Shown: piece by piece, positions 1 through 9,143 of the stretch
Layout of the letters: each line of letters starts with the position of its first letter
Numbering within the stretch: position 1 is the stretch's first letter
Assembly: GCF_003589925.1 (NCBI RefSeq)
Contig: NZ_CP032382.1
Span: 434,001-498,000 of the forward strand
Direction: 5' to 3'
Length of the DNA stretch: 64,000 nucleotides
DNA from: Chryseolinea soli
GTDB lineage: Bacteria; Bacteroidota; Bacteroidia; Cytophagales; Cyclobacteriaceae
Notes under the pieces: generated by a model
What the model was told of the DNA's origin: nothing
The model's input: only the letters and a program-made list of their open reading frames with translations
Database searches by the model: none
Translations under genes and position numbers: made by a program

Positions 1-1
1 A

Positions 2-2458
2 AAAGCCAGTCTCCTTTCACTCCTGGGCATCGCTATCGACGATTTTTCGTCGCTGACCGTGGCCGGGGAATATGATGAGCAAAAACAAGCCACCACACTC
101 CAAGCCTCCTCGGGAAAATTTAAAGGCTATGGCGCATCGATCGACACGTTGTCTACCACGCTTCACTTTCTTCGCGACAACCAAACCCTCCATTTGAATG
201 CCCGGAACTTGTATTATGAAAACGCAGCGATCGGTGATGTGGATTTTGACATGCTCGCAAAACAGGACACCGCCATCACCCAACTGCGTCTATCAAACGA
301 CTCTTCCGTGACACTGGCATTCCGTTCGCGGGTTTCGCGATCCGGCCACGGCATTGTTTTGTATCCCGACAACCTTTGGGCATTTGGCAACGACTACTCC
401 ATGGACCACAGAAATCCCGTTTACATTGAAAACGGAAATGTGGTGTTTCAGAATTTCATGATCAGTCGCAACACCATGCAGATCCGGGGCGACGGAAATC
501 TCCAGGCTTTTAATCTCGCGCTTACTAATCTGGATCTTAAAACCCTAAACACCATACTCGCTGGAGATTCCACCATCATCAACCAAGGTCGTCTGAATGC
601 CACTATTTCATACATCCAAGGCCAGCAAATAAACCTAAAGGCCAACGTGGACAGCCTTCGCCTTTTCAATTCCAAGCCCTTGACGATCGAGGCAACGGCC
701 GTCAGCGACAAAACGCATGTTCCCTTCGAATTCCTGCTCACCAATGAAGCCAACAAGATCGACATCCGCGGGCAATACCAGTTCGGAAGCGATAAGGTGA
801 ATGCCTCCATGTTGGTAGACATTCATAACCTTGAAATATTTGGCTTCCTGTTGTCGGGCATCATCGACCAAATGCGGGGCGCTGTGAAAGGTGAAGCAAC
901 GATCGGTGGCTCGATTCAAAAACCGGACATCGACGGGCATCTTCGGTTCCCGGATGCGGTCTTCACCACGTCCAATCCGAGGCTCACGTTCCTGGTTCAG
1001 GACGACGTCATCGCGCTGGATGATTCGGTGATCGTATTTAAAGATTTTAAAGTCTATGACCAGCAACATCATCCCCTCACCGTCAACGGTTCGATCGTTT
1101 CAAAAGATTATCGATCGCTTCGATACGACCTGCAACTGCATACGGACGACTACGCCCTTCTTAACAACCGTGATTCTGTCGACCGCCCGTTAAGGGGGTT
1201 GTTGGTCGTTGCCAGCGACATGAAATTGACGGGTACTGAAAAAGATACGTATGTGAAAGCGGATGTTACGATCAAGGACAAAACATCTCTCATTTTTCAA
1301 TCCACGACAAACGAAATCAAGCTGCTCACCAGCAACGGCATTGTCGACTTTATTGATCCCGCCCTGCTCACCGACGGCACCTCCAGCGGACAATCTCCAG
1401 CTTTTTATGATTCACTCATCGCCACGCTCCCCGACTTCAATTTAAATTCAACGGTCAAGATCGAGGATAACGCCACCCTCCGCGTGGTTATCGACCCGCA
1501 GTCGGGCGATTTCATTGAAGCTTCGGGAGGAGGAAATCTGGAAATGGACTATGACCGAACCGGCAACATTCGTCTCTCGGGAAGTTATGCTATAAAAAAA
1601 GGTGTTTATCGTGTGTCCTTTTATGAGCTGGCAAAAAAGAATTTTAGCCTGGTTCCGGGATCTACCATCACCTGGAGCGGAAGCCCGGAGAATGGGGACT
1701 TGGATATAAGGGCCGTGCACACGATCCGATCGTCTTCCATCGGTCTCATCGGAAATGAAATTGGCGAAAGCGAACAATCGATCTACAAAAGGCCTTTGCC
1801 TTACGAAGTTGGCATCACCATAAAAGGGACGATCAAAAAACCATTGGTATCCTTTTCCTTAGATCTGCCCCAAGAAGATAAAGTCAATTATCCGGTGTTG
1901 GCTACGAAGCTGGACCGTTTGAAGCAGCCCGAATTTCAATCGGAACTGAACAAACAAGTTTTTGGGATCCTGGTCTTGGGTGGATTCATACCCGAAACCA
2001 GCGGTGCCGACATCAGTCAAAATGTGGCCACCACCGCTTTATCCAACAGTGTAAACAGTTTGCTTTCCAACCAGCTCAACCGTTTTGCCAGTCGCTATAT
2101 CAAGGGGGTCGACATTGATGTCGGCATACAATCGTATAGCGACTACACCGCACCGGGCGGTAAGACACAAACCGCGATGGATTTCCGGGTAACGAAGCGT
2201 ATGATGAATGAGCGGTTGTCGTTTGAGATCGGTGGCGATTTTAATATCAACCAGGATCAATCCGGTGCCAACACCGGCGATAAAAATTTCAGAGGTGATA
2301 TTGCGATCATCTACGACCTCACCGGAAACGGAAATAAGAAGTTAAAACTCTTTAACAACGAAACATTCGATATCATTTATCAGGAAGTGAAGAACACGGG
2401 GATATCCTTGATTTTCATTCGGGAATTCAATAAGAAGCCTAAGGACGAGGATAAATGA
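2..2458 (+). CDS. tamB: TamB-like translocation/assembly module protein, 5' partial
   Basis: The frame is open to the left window edge, so only the C-terminal ~818 residues are present. TamB proteins are very long, inner-membrane-anchored periplasmic proteins rich in beta strand that partner an Omp85 protein in the outer membrane. What is seen fits: long runs of short beta-type repeats (for example GNLEMDYDRTGNIRLSGSYAI around base 1530), then a conserved tail with TGNGNKKLKLFNNETFDIIY close to the end, which is the C-terminal TamB (DUF490) domain. The stop overlaps the start of the next gene by ATGA, implying translational coupling with the TamA-like lipoprotein. The N-terminal membrane anchor lies outside the window. 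The family call is confident; the Bacteroidota TAM role is from established knowledge. Confidence 0.9.
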   Translation, partial: KASLLSLLGIAIDDFSSLTVAGEYDEQKQATTLQASSGKFKGYGASIDTLSTTLHFLRDNQTLHLNARNLYYENAAIGDVDFDMLAKQDTAITQLRLSNDSSVTLAFRSRVSRSGHGIVLYPDNLWAFGNDYSMDHRNPVYIENGNVVFQNFMISRNTMQIRGDGNLQAFNLALTNLDLKTLNTILAGDSTIINQGRLNATISYIQGQQINLKANVDSLRLFNSKPLTIEATAVSDKTHVPFEFLLTNEANKIDIRGQYQFGSDKVNASMLVDIHNLEIFGFLLSGIIDQMRGAVKGEATIGGSIQKPDIDGHLRFPDAVFTTSNPRLTFLVQDDVIALDDSVIVFKDFKVYDQQHHPLTVNGSIVSKDYRSLRYDLQLHTDDYALLNNRDSVDRPLRGLLVVASDMKLTGTEKDTYVKADVTIKDKTSLIFQSTTNEIKLLTSNGIVDFIDPALLTDGTSSGQSPAFYDSLIATLPDFNLNSTVKIEDNATLRVVIDPQSGDFIEASGGGNLEMDYDRTGNIRLSGSYAIKKGVYRVSFYELAKKNFSLVPGSTITWSGSPENGDLDIRAVHTIRSSSIGLIGNEIGESEQSIYKRPLPYEVGITIKGTIKKPLVSFSLDLPQEDKVNYPVLATKLDRLKQPEFQSELNKQVFGILVLGGFIPETSGADISQNVATTALSNSVNSLLSNQLNRFASRYIKGVDIDVGIQSYSDYTAPGGKTQTAMDFRVTKRMMNERLSFEIGGDFNINQDQSGANTGDKNFRGDIAIIYDLTGNGNKKLKLFNNETFDIIYQEVKNTGISLIFIREFNKKPKDEDK

Positions 2459-4683
2459 CCAGGCCAACAACATATCGATGGATCCTGATTCTTGTGCCCG
2501 CTTTGGCAAGTTGCAGCGGGATGAAAAATATTTCGCCACATGATCCGCTCTATACCGGGCATAGCATAAAAGTTGTCGGCCCCGCATCCGAGCGAAAAAA
2601 AATGCTGCCCCGCGTTGCCGATGTGCCGAGACCCGAACCCAACACGAAATTCCTGTGGATGCGACCGGCGTTGGCCCGGTACAATATGCTGTCGGATTCC
2701 GGGAGAACCCGGAAGTTTTGGAAGAATAAAATCACGGCACCCGTACTGCTCTCACAAACAAAACCCGGCCAGGTTTCCGCGGCCCTTCAAAACAGGATCT
2801 TCCACAATGGATACTTCAACAACACCGTTACATTCGATACCTTAATGATAGGTCAACGAAAAGCAGCGTATCAATATACCATCACGCTCCATACACCCTA
2901 CCGGTTTGATTCCATTGCCTTTCCAAAACCGGTCAATGATCTCACACAAAAAATACAAGCCTCACGCACCGCTTCGTTGCTGAAGAGAGGAGACATCTAC
3001 TCCTTAGAAACGGCAAAAAATGAAAGACTCCGGATTGATGAAAGCTTAAAGGAAAATGGCTACATCTTTTTTAACGCCGATTTTATTTCCATAAAAGCCG
3101 ACACGGTAACAGGCGATCACGACATTCGTGCCGAGGTGACCGTGAAGCCTGAAACACCACCCGAATCCAGAATACCCTATACGATCCGGAACGTCTATAT
3201 CCATGCCGACCATGTGCGCGAGAATGCCGCCACGGATACACTTCAAGTCGGAAACTATTTTTTGATCTCTCAAAACAACGACCTTACTTTTAAAGCGCTT
3301 CAAAACGGGATCTTCCTCAAGCCGGGCGAGCTTTATACCAGCTCCAACTACTTGCACTCCGTACGCTACCTGAATGAACTCCCCATCATCCGGAATGCCA
3401 ATATGAAGTTCGTGCCGCGTGGCCGGAAAGGCGAACTCGATGCTACCGTCTATCTCACGCAACGAAAACGATTGGCTTACAGCGCGGAATTTAATACCGT
3501 CTTCCGCTCCACCAATTACTTTGGCCCCGGGATCATCTTCAGTTACACCGACCGCAACCTGAACAAGGGCGCCGAAATGTTGAAGATAAATCTGAGGGGC
3601 CGGTTCGAAGTGCAGATCTCACAGGGCAACGTTAATCCCGCCTATGAGCTAGGGCTGGAGTTCAACTATATCGTACCCCGATTTTATCCCGGATTTTTAT
3701 TTGGCCTGGGCGAAAAACGTTTGCCCAAAACCAACGCCTCCGCCGGATACAATCTCTTTAACCGGCTGGATCTTTATCGCATGAATTCCGTTTTCATAAA
3801 CTTTGGCTACTTGTGGAGCCAGAAGGATCGCATCACCCATTCCCTTCATCCGCTCGAAGTTATTTTTACTACCGTTCCGGAGTCTTCAAAATCGGAGGCG
3901 TTCATGGACTACCTGGCCGAAAATCCCGGCGTGCAAAGAAGCTTTGATGAACAATTTATGGTGGGGTCCGGATATGAATTCACCTACAACCCTTCCCACG
4001 GACGCAACAATCTCTTTTTAAGAGCCGGCATCGACATGGCCGGCAACCTGCTCAATGGCATCTACTCCGCATCAAAGGCCTCCAAGGATTCCTTGGGGAG
4101 ATATATATTATTAGGCGTACCCTTTTCCCAATATATCCGCACGCGCGTCGACTTGCGCTATAGCTTTAATTTCAATCAACGCTCAAAACTTGTTACGCGC
4201 TTTATTGTGGGCGTGGGGGTGCCCGTAGGCAATTCAACCACCATGCCGTATATCAAACAATTTTATGTGGGGGGAACCAACAGCTTGCGCTCGTTTGTGG
4301 CGCGATCGGTGGGACCCGGAAGCGAAGCACCACCCACCGGATACACTGATTTGACAGGCGACATCCGGCTGGAAGGAAACTTAGAATACAGGTTTGATCT
4401 TTCCGGAAAACTCAAGGGCGCACTCTTCATGGATGCAGGCAACATTTGGTTATTCAACGACGACGAGGCACGGCCCCACGGTGCTTTTCACCTCGACACT
4501 TTTCTGCAAGACATTGCCGTTAGTTCAGGATGGGGATTGCGATGGGACTTCGATTTCATCGTGGCCCGTCTTGATTTTGCCTACACCTTGCGTACGCCTT
4601 ACCTGCCGGCGGGAGAACGGTGGGCCACCAACATTCAATTCTGGGATCCAACGATCAACATTGCCATTGGCTATCCTTTCTGA
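2455..4683 (+). CDS. tamL: TamL-like Omp85 outer-membrane assembly lipoprotein
   Basis: 742 residues. The N-terminus is a lipoprotein signal with lipobox LASC (Cys20), unusual for Omp85 proteins in general but typical of the Bacteroidota TamA counterpart TamL. Residues ~30-330 fit POTRA-type periplasmic domains, and ~340-742 a 16-strand-type beta barrel. The L6-loop region GGTNSLRSF lies near residue 606 (the usual motif is R-G-F/Y, here R-S-F), and the protein ends in an aromatic residue (GYPF), as barrel proteins recognised by BAM do. It probably works with the TamB protein encoded immediately upstream, whose stop codon overlaps this start, to insert or export outer-membrane components. It could also be labelled BamA/TamA family; the lipobox and tamB linkage favour TamL. 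Confidence 0.88.
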   Translation: MTRPTTYRWILILVPALASCSGMKNISPHDPLYTGHSIKVVGPASERKKMLPRVADVPRPEPNTKFLWMRPALARYNMLSDSGRTRKFWKNKITAPVLLSQTKPGQVSAALQNRIFHNGYFNNTVTFDTLMIGQRKAAYQYTITLHTPYRFDSIAFPKPVNDLTQKIQASRTASLLKRGDIYSLETAKNERLRIDESLKENGYIFFNADFISIKADTVTGDHDIRAEVTVKPETPPESRIPYTIRNVYIHADHVRENAATDTLQVGNYFLISQNNDLTFKALQNGIFLKPGELYTSSNYLHSVRYLNELPIIRNANMKFVPRGRKGELDATVYLTQRKRLAYSAEFNTVFRSTNYFGPGIIFSYTDRNLNKGAEMLKINLRGRFEVQISQGNVNPAYELGLEFNYIVPRFYPGFLFGLGEKRLPKTNASAGYNLFNRLDLYRMNSVFINFGYLWSQKDRITHSLHPLEVIFTTVPESSKSEAFMDYLAENPGVQRSFDEQFMVGSGYEFTYNPSHGRNNLFLRAGIDMAGNLLNGIYSASKASKDSLGRYILLGVPFSQYIRTRVDLRYSFNFNQRSKLVTRFIVGVGVPVGNSTTMPYIKQFYVGGTNSLRSFVARSVGPGSEAPPTGYTDLTGDIRLEGNLEYRFDLSGKLKGALFMDAGNIWLFNDDEARPHGAFHLDTFLQDIAVSSGWGLRWDFDFIVARLDFAYTLRTPYLPAGERWATNIQFWDPTINIAIGYPF

Positions 4684-4688
4684 GGCTT

Positions 4689-5171
4689 TCACTTTCTAAA
4701 CTCGCTGAACACGTGATCGCTTTGCTTCAGGTGACACTGGTAGCATTTTGTTGTCGTCTCGGCCGTTAGTATTCTTGCCGAACCGTCTGCTTCAAACTGA
4801 GCGTAGCCCCAGCCCCCGGTGGTCGCAAATTTAGCAGCATCTTTCACCATGACATCAATATGATTTCGCTTTGTTTCGGCAGTGTAGTGGTCGTTTGTAG
4901 CCGCTTCGATCACATCAAAAACAATTACCGATCCTTCCGGAAAAATTCCGGACTCATACCCTTGAAAGGCTTTGTCGTTTGCATACACGTGATTGAAACC
5001 GCGATATTTTACGTTGGGATGTTCCGGGCCAACAATGCCTGATTTAATGTGCGTCCACCTTCTATATCCTTCCGGATAAGGTATCGCATTGTCGATGGGC
5101 TCATCGTACGTAAAACTGGTAACACCGATAAAGGCAACCGTAGCCAAGCTGATGACAGAATACCATTTCAT
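4689..5171 (-). CDS. Cytochrome P460 family protein
   Basis: 160 residues, with a signal peptide (about 20 residues ending near SFTYDEP) and one heme-c motif C143-Y-Q-C146-H147 close to the C-terminus, as in the cytochrome P460 family. The family binds heme c and in nitrifiers oxidises hydroxylamine; in heterotrophs the role is usually undefined, with suggestions of NO or hydroxylamine detoxification. The body shows the family-type IPYPEGYRRWTHIKSG start and a GWGYAQFE core. It ends five bases from the convergent tamL stop, and lies downstream of, and in line with, the dehydrogenase/cytochrome gene, so it may belong to the same periplasmic redox group, although a 291-base gap separates them. 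The family call is secure; the substrate is unknown. Confidence 0.88.
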   Translation of the reverse strand: MKWYSVISLATVAFIGVTSFTYDEPIDNAIPYPEGYRRWTHIKSGIVGPEHPNVKYRGFNHVYANDKAFQGYESGIFPEGSVIVFDVIEAATNDHYTAETKRNHIDVMVKDAAKFATTGGWGYAQFEADGSARILTAETTTKCYQCHLKQSDHVFSEFRK

Positions 5172-5462
5172 ATCCGTAGAATTTAATATTTAGGAATTGT
5201 CTCTTCTTTTTTTTTACAAACCAGATCTACTCTGAACAGCAGATCTAAACGTGATCAAAACGAAAGTAAAATACAGTTTAATACGAGAATAACAGACAAC
5301 AAGATGCTGATCAGGTCTGCATTTGAGAAGTTTGCCGCAAATCGGGTTACTGAAGATTCAAAAATCTTGCCGTGTGATGCGAAACATCACCGTAACCAGA
5401 TCGCAGCAAAAAAAGAAAAAACAGGAATTAGTTTTTCAACATCGCCTAACGCAATGGTCCGG

Positions 5463-7226
5463 TCATTGTTGCGAGCGCACGGTCCGCACTTCTTCGGCGG
5501 AAACCGGTGCTCCCCCGTGTGTCATTCTTGTTCTGACATACGAGAGGATCTCCGCGACTTGCTCATCGCTGAGGAAGGCATGCGATGGCATCACACCATC
5601 GTACGATTTGCCTCTTATCGTTATCGGGCCCGACATCCCTTTCAGCACCACTTCAATCAGTCGCTGGTTTGGACCGCTCACCCAAGGTGAACCGAACAAC
5701 GGAGGATACCGGTTCCCATCGCCTTGTCCTCCCGGGAGGTGACAAGAAGAACAATAGCGCGTGTAGGCTACAGACCCTGTAGATTCCTTGCCCTCGAAGA
5801 GGTTGTCCTTCACCTGGTCGGGATCCTTGACGTTGGTGCGCATCTTTCGCTGCTCCATTCCGGCAAGCTGTTTGGCTCCAAACTCCTCCTTGTTGCCCTT
5901 GAACATGATCCTCCAGATCTTTCCCTTCACACTTTCTGTGACGTACAACGAACCATCCGGTCCCACCGAAAGTCCCATGGGGCGTGCCTTTGCGTCGGAG
6001 GTATTGACGATGGTGTCCTGCTGCGCGAATCCGTCTGCAAATACTTCCCAGGGGCCAGAGGGTTTTCCCTCCTTGAAGGGTACAAAGGCCACAAAATATC
6101 CTGCTTGCGGGTAGGGCGCGCGTATAGTCGATCCGTGAAACGCTATGAATGCGCCATTCTTATAGCGCGCGGGAAATTGGTCGCCTTTATAGAAAAGGAG
6201 ATCATTGGGCGAAAAGTGTCCGGGAAAACCAATGAGGGGCATGGCGACCGTATCGGCGCCGACGTTCTTCTTGCCGTCGCCGCCATACTCCGGGTTCAGA
6301 ACTTTTTTGTTCTGCATCTGGTCAAAATAGAAGTAGGGCCAGCCACCATTGGTGCCTTCGGTGATCCGGAAGAACTCTTCGGCGGGCAGCAAGGCGCTTT
6401 GGTAGGCGGTGTAAAGGTCAGGCCAGGTGCGAAAAAAATCATCGCGTCCGTGTTGAACGGCGAACAGGTTTCCGTCTTCGAAATTCCAGGCCATCGCCAC
6501 CAGACTGCGTATACCCGTAGCGTAGCGCTTTCCATCGGACTGGATCTGGCCGGGCTTGTTGGCATCAAACTGCCATACACCCGCGTGAAGATCGAGTTGG
6601 GGACAAGGAAGCATGCCGGGAGATCCGGGCGTTCTGTTTTCAACCTGGCACACGTCGCCGGGCGCACCAAAGGGCACGTAGATATGTCCTTTGTCATCGA
6701 AGGTGATAGGCTTGGTGATGTGTTCTGTTCCACGGGGATTTTGGCGGTATGCATCATCGATCACGATGGCCTCGGCTGCCGTATCGGGTAAGAGTTGTCC
6801 TGGAATGAGTTTGCTCCTGTACACCACACCCGTCGTGCTATAATAGATGTAGCCGTTGTATATGCGCATCGCGGTGCCGTATGAGCCCCGGTCCTGGTAC
6901 GTGCCAAAATATTTTATGATATCGGCTTTGCCGTCGCCGGTGGTATCGCGAAGGGCCACTGCGCCGCCCTGTGGTGTCACGCCGCGGAGCTTCACGTAGA
7001 TGTCGCCATTTTCGTTTACGGCAAGGTGCCTGGACCTTCCCACGCTGTCTACTACGACAACGGCCTCGAAGCCGTCGGCCAGCGTGAGCTTTCCATTGTC
7101 GGGATCGCCTTTCGGAAGCGGGGCCAGGGCATCGCTTTGTTTACATTGGCTGCACAGCAGCAGCAGGGTCATGCCGGCGCCTGCGTAGGCTATACGCCGG
7201 AGGTTTGAAAAAAAGAATCGCTTCAT
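5463..7226 (-). CDS. Sorbosone/glucose dehydrogenase-like lipoprotein with C-terminal cytochrome c
   Basis: 587 residues from the ATG chosen here (MKRFFF), which gives a clean hydrophobic leader followed by C25-S-Q-C28; upstream in-frame starts would add a charged, non-signal extension. The leader looks like a lipoprotein signal with a non-canonical lipobox. Residues ~45-450 form a six-bladed-propeller region of the PQQ-dependent sugar/sorbosone dehydrogenase type (repeats such as RHLAVNENGDIYVKL and DGSLYVTESVKGKIWRI). The C-terminal ~100 residues are cytochrome c: heme motif C492-S-S-C495-H496 and a likely distal ligand Met546 in GVMPSHA. Predicted role: periplasmic oxidation of a sugar or alditol with electrons passed to its own heme domain. 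It follows the SelA-like gene by 49 bases, so co-transcription is likely. The substrate cannot be read from the sequence. Confidence 0.87.
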   Translation of the reverse strand: MKRFFFSNLRRIAYAGAGMTLLLLCSQCKQSDALAPLPKGDPDNGKLTLADGFEAVVVVDSVGRSRHLAVNENGDIYVKLRGVTPQGGAVALRDTTGDGKADIIKYFGTYQDRGSYGTAMRIYNGYIYYSTTGVVYRSKLIPGQLLPDTAAEAIVIDDAYRQNPRGTEHITKPITFDDKGHIYVPFGAPGDVCQVENRTPGSPGMLPCPQLDLHAGVWQFDANKPGQIQSDGKRYATGIRSLVAMAWNFEDGNLFAVQHGRDDFFRTWPDLYTAYQSALLPAEEFFRITEGTNGGWPYFYFDQMQNKKVLNPEYGGDGKKNVGADTVAMPLIGFPGHFSPNDLLFYKGDQFPARYKNGAFIAFHGSTIRAPYPQAGYFVAFVPFKEGKPSGPWEVFADGFAQQDTIVNTSDAKARPMGLSVGPDGSLYVTESVKGKIWRIMFKGNKEEFGAKQLAGMEQRKMRTNVKDPDQVKDNLFEGKESTGSVAYTRYCSSCHLPGGQGDGNRYPPLFGSPWVSGPNQRLIEVVLKGMSGPITIRGKSYDGVMPSHAFLSDEQVAEILSYVRTRMTHGGAPVSAEEVRTVRSQQ

Positions 7227-7275
7227 ATAATAGGTCTGGAAGTATTTTGGATTCAGCATTACATTAAAACTCGTA

Positions 7276-8487
7276 TTACGCTTTACTCGCTTTTTCGAGC
7301 TCTTCTCTGAGCCTCTTCGCCACAATTTCATCTTCTCCTGTCTTCAACATAAACACCGTCACCTTCACGCTGTCCTTGTCTTCCCACGAAACGATCTCTA
7401 TCGACGGTGATCCCGTGCGCAGTTGTTTACCCAGTGCTTCGCTGGTGAGCTTGGTGACATTCGGGTCCCAGGTGATCTTCAGCGACGGCGTGTGGTTGGC
7501 AACCGGCGGCACGATCACTTCCGTCTTTACCCCCTTCACTTTCTTCACCGCCGTGTCGATAACACCGATCTTTTGTTCCCACGCTTTCCACTCCTTTGTG
7601 TGATCCAGTTTCACGTAGCGGTCAAGGGCGGCATACATGCCGATGATCTCTTCTTTGTTTACTTTATGGCCCCTCGCGATGCCCGAACGCGGCGGAGCGC
7701 TCAACCGGGCAGCGGCGATCAACTGTTTTTTACCCATCAACACGCCCGCACTTTGCGGTCCCTGCAGCGCCTTGCCGCCGGAAATACAAACGAGATCAAA
7801 TCCCATTTCATTGAACCGCCACAAATTTTCAACCGGTGGCACATCGGCCGCAATATCGATCATGGTAGGAATGCCAAATTCTTTGGCCAGGCTTAACCAC
7901 TCTTCATGCTTAATGGCGCCCACCGGGGCTTCGCGGTTGAGAAACCAGAGGCATGCTGTTTTTTCATTCACAGCCTTTCGTAGTTCTTCACGCGTTTCCA
8001 CGGTCACGATCTTCACGCCCGTGTGGGTCAAAGCCATGTGATATCCGTTTGCGTGTGATTTCTGTACGATCACTTCCGACTTCATGCCCGATCCTTCGAG
8101 GAAGGGCAGCAGGGCTACTTTCTTGTCGTCCACACCTGTGAGGATACCGGCCATGCCGAGAACCAAGGCCGACCAGCATCCGGCGGTGACCATGGCGGCT
8201 TCGGCTTTGCAGAGCTTTGCGATCTGTTCTCCGACCTTGTCCTGAACATCATCGAGGATGGCGAATTGTTTCGCGCTTACGCGGATGGCTTCGACCACTT
8301 CCGGTGGCATCAGCGAGGCGGTCATGAAAGTATAAGTACCCGCTGCGTTTATAAATACCCGAATGCCAAGCTCTTTAAAAAAATCGCGCTCCGGTGGCGG
8401 CGTGGCCGTTGAAGCGGCGAGCGATACCGTCGATCCACCCACGAGGGGGAACAGGGTAATGCCTTTAACTAAATCTCTTCTGTTCAT
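7276..8487 (-). CDS. SelA-like PLP-dependent protein with Tat-like signal
   Basis: 403 residues. The N-terminus NRRDLVKGITLFPLVGG followed by SLAAS looks like a twin-arginine signal, so the protein may be exported folded with its cofactor. From residue ~34 it matches the fold-type I PLP family containing selenocysteine synthase SelA and D-glucosaminate-6-phosphate ammonia-lyase (DgaE): start block GIRVFINAAGTYT, cofactor Asp in MIDIAAD (D211), and probable Schiff-base lysine K239 in ISGGKALQGPQ. No selenocysteine genes are near, so a tRNA role is unlikely; elimination or aldol chemistry on an amino sugar or amino acid is more plausible (inference). It sits upstream of the dehydrogenase/cytochrome gene and may feed the same periplasmic pathway. 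Confidence 0.82.
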   Translation of the reverse strand: MNRRDLVKGITLFPLVGGSTVSLAASTATPPPERDFFKELGIRVFINAAGTYTFMTASLMPPEVVEAIRVSAKQFAILDDVQDKVGEQIAKLCKAEAAMVTAGCWSALVLGMAGILTGVDDKKVALLPFLEGSGMKSEVIVQKSHANGYHMALTHTGVKIVTVETREELRKAVNEKTACLWFLNREAPVGAIKHEEWLSLAKEFGIPTMIDIAADVPPVENLWRFNEMGFDLVCISGGKALQGPQSAGVLMGKKQLIAAARLSAPPRSGIARGHKVNKEEIIGMYAALDRYVKLDHTKEWKAWEQKIGVIDTAVKKVKGVKTEVIVPPVANHTPSLKITWDPNVTKLTSEALGKQLRTGSPSIEIVSWEDKDSVKVTVFMLKTGEDEIVAKRLREELEKASKA

Positions 8488-8511
8488 AGGGTTGATTGGA
8501 TGGTTTCATGA

Positions 8512-8694
8512 TCATGGATGCCGGAAGCGATGGTTCTCGATCTTTATAGACTCGACTTTTTTCCAGGCGGGCTTGTCCCATTTTCCATCGATCGTGATCG
8601 CTTCATGGGTGACCATCACCCGGTACGTTAGTTGAGCGTGCCCCGCATCGCACACGCACACCGTCAGCAGTAAGAAGCAAAGTCTAAACATCAA
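8512..8694 (-). pseudogene. Truncated CBM9-like secreted protein fragment
   Basis: A 60-residue frame beginning with a signal peptide (MMFRLCFLLLTVCVCDAGHAQ), then LTYRVMVTHEAITIDGKWDKPAW. The phrase ITIDGKWDKPAWKK is the hallmark start of carbohydrate-binding family 9-like domains in Bacteroidota secreted proteins, which normally run to several hundred residues. Here the frame stops about 15 residues later, 24 bases before the SelA-like gene, with no continuation visible. The simplest reading is a remnant left by deletion of the rest of the gene. A sequencing error is unlikely because no downstream CBM9 sequence remains in another frame. A functional micropeptide cannot be excluded. Confidence 0.5.
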
Positions 8695-8936
8695 AAGCTG
8701 ATATTACGAATATGATATATTCGAAAAAGATAAGCAACCCATGCCAAAATTCATTGCACTTTTGTTCTGCATGGTTAGAAGTAAGGATTGAGTGGCAAAT
8801 GCCCGAAAGCACATCACACACATCGATACGGTGCAATAACGTGCGCAGTCGATAACGACCAAATCCGTTTGGATCGTCAGGTTCTACCCATAATAAATTG
8901 TTTCGAGCCAGCTGGAAATACAGAGAAGGCCATTCT

Positions 8937-9143
8937 CTATTCTTCCGTCCCCTCCAGGTCTTTCAGGATCTTGTTCACGTTTTCTTCCGTGGTGGTGAGC
9001 TTGGTCTTGCAGATGCGGATCAATTCGGTGGCCCGTTTTACTTTGTCCGACAGTTCGTCGACAGAGATCTCGCCGCTTTCAATTTCGGTGACGATGACTT
9101 GCAGTTCATCAAAGGCGTCGGTATAGCTGGTGTTGTTGCTCAT
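8937..9143 (-). CDS. xseB: Exodeoxyribonuclease VII small subunit
   Basis: 68 residues, the usual size for XseB. The sequence is the family pattern: an N-terminal SYTDAFDELQVIVTEIESGE helix, ISVDELSDKVKRATELIRIC, then a C-terminal helix ending NKILKDLEG. XseB binds several-fold to the large subunit to form exonuclease VII, which degrades single-stranded DNA to oligonucleotides during repair. The start ATG overlaps the XseA stop (ATGA-type, four bases), so the two are translationally coupled and transcribed in the order xseA then xseB. No terminator is obvious in the ~240 bases beyond the stop. Confidence 0.95.
   Translation of the reverse strand: MSNNTSYTDAFDELQVIVTEIESGEISVDELSDKVKRATELIRICKTKLTTTEENVNKILKDLEGTEE

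Noticed and set aside
5724..6791. 355-residue open frame antisense to the dehydrogenase
   Set aside because: The sense strand encodes a clear propeller plus cytochrome c; the antisense product has no recognisable feature.
7276..8487. Selenocysteine synthase (selA) proper
   Set aside because: No selB, selC or selD nearby and a Tat-like leader is present; only the fold family is supported.
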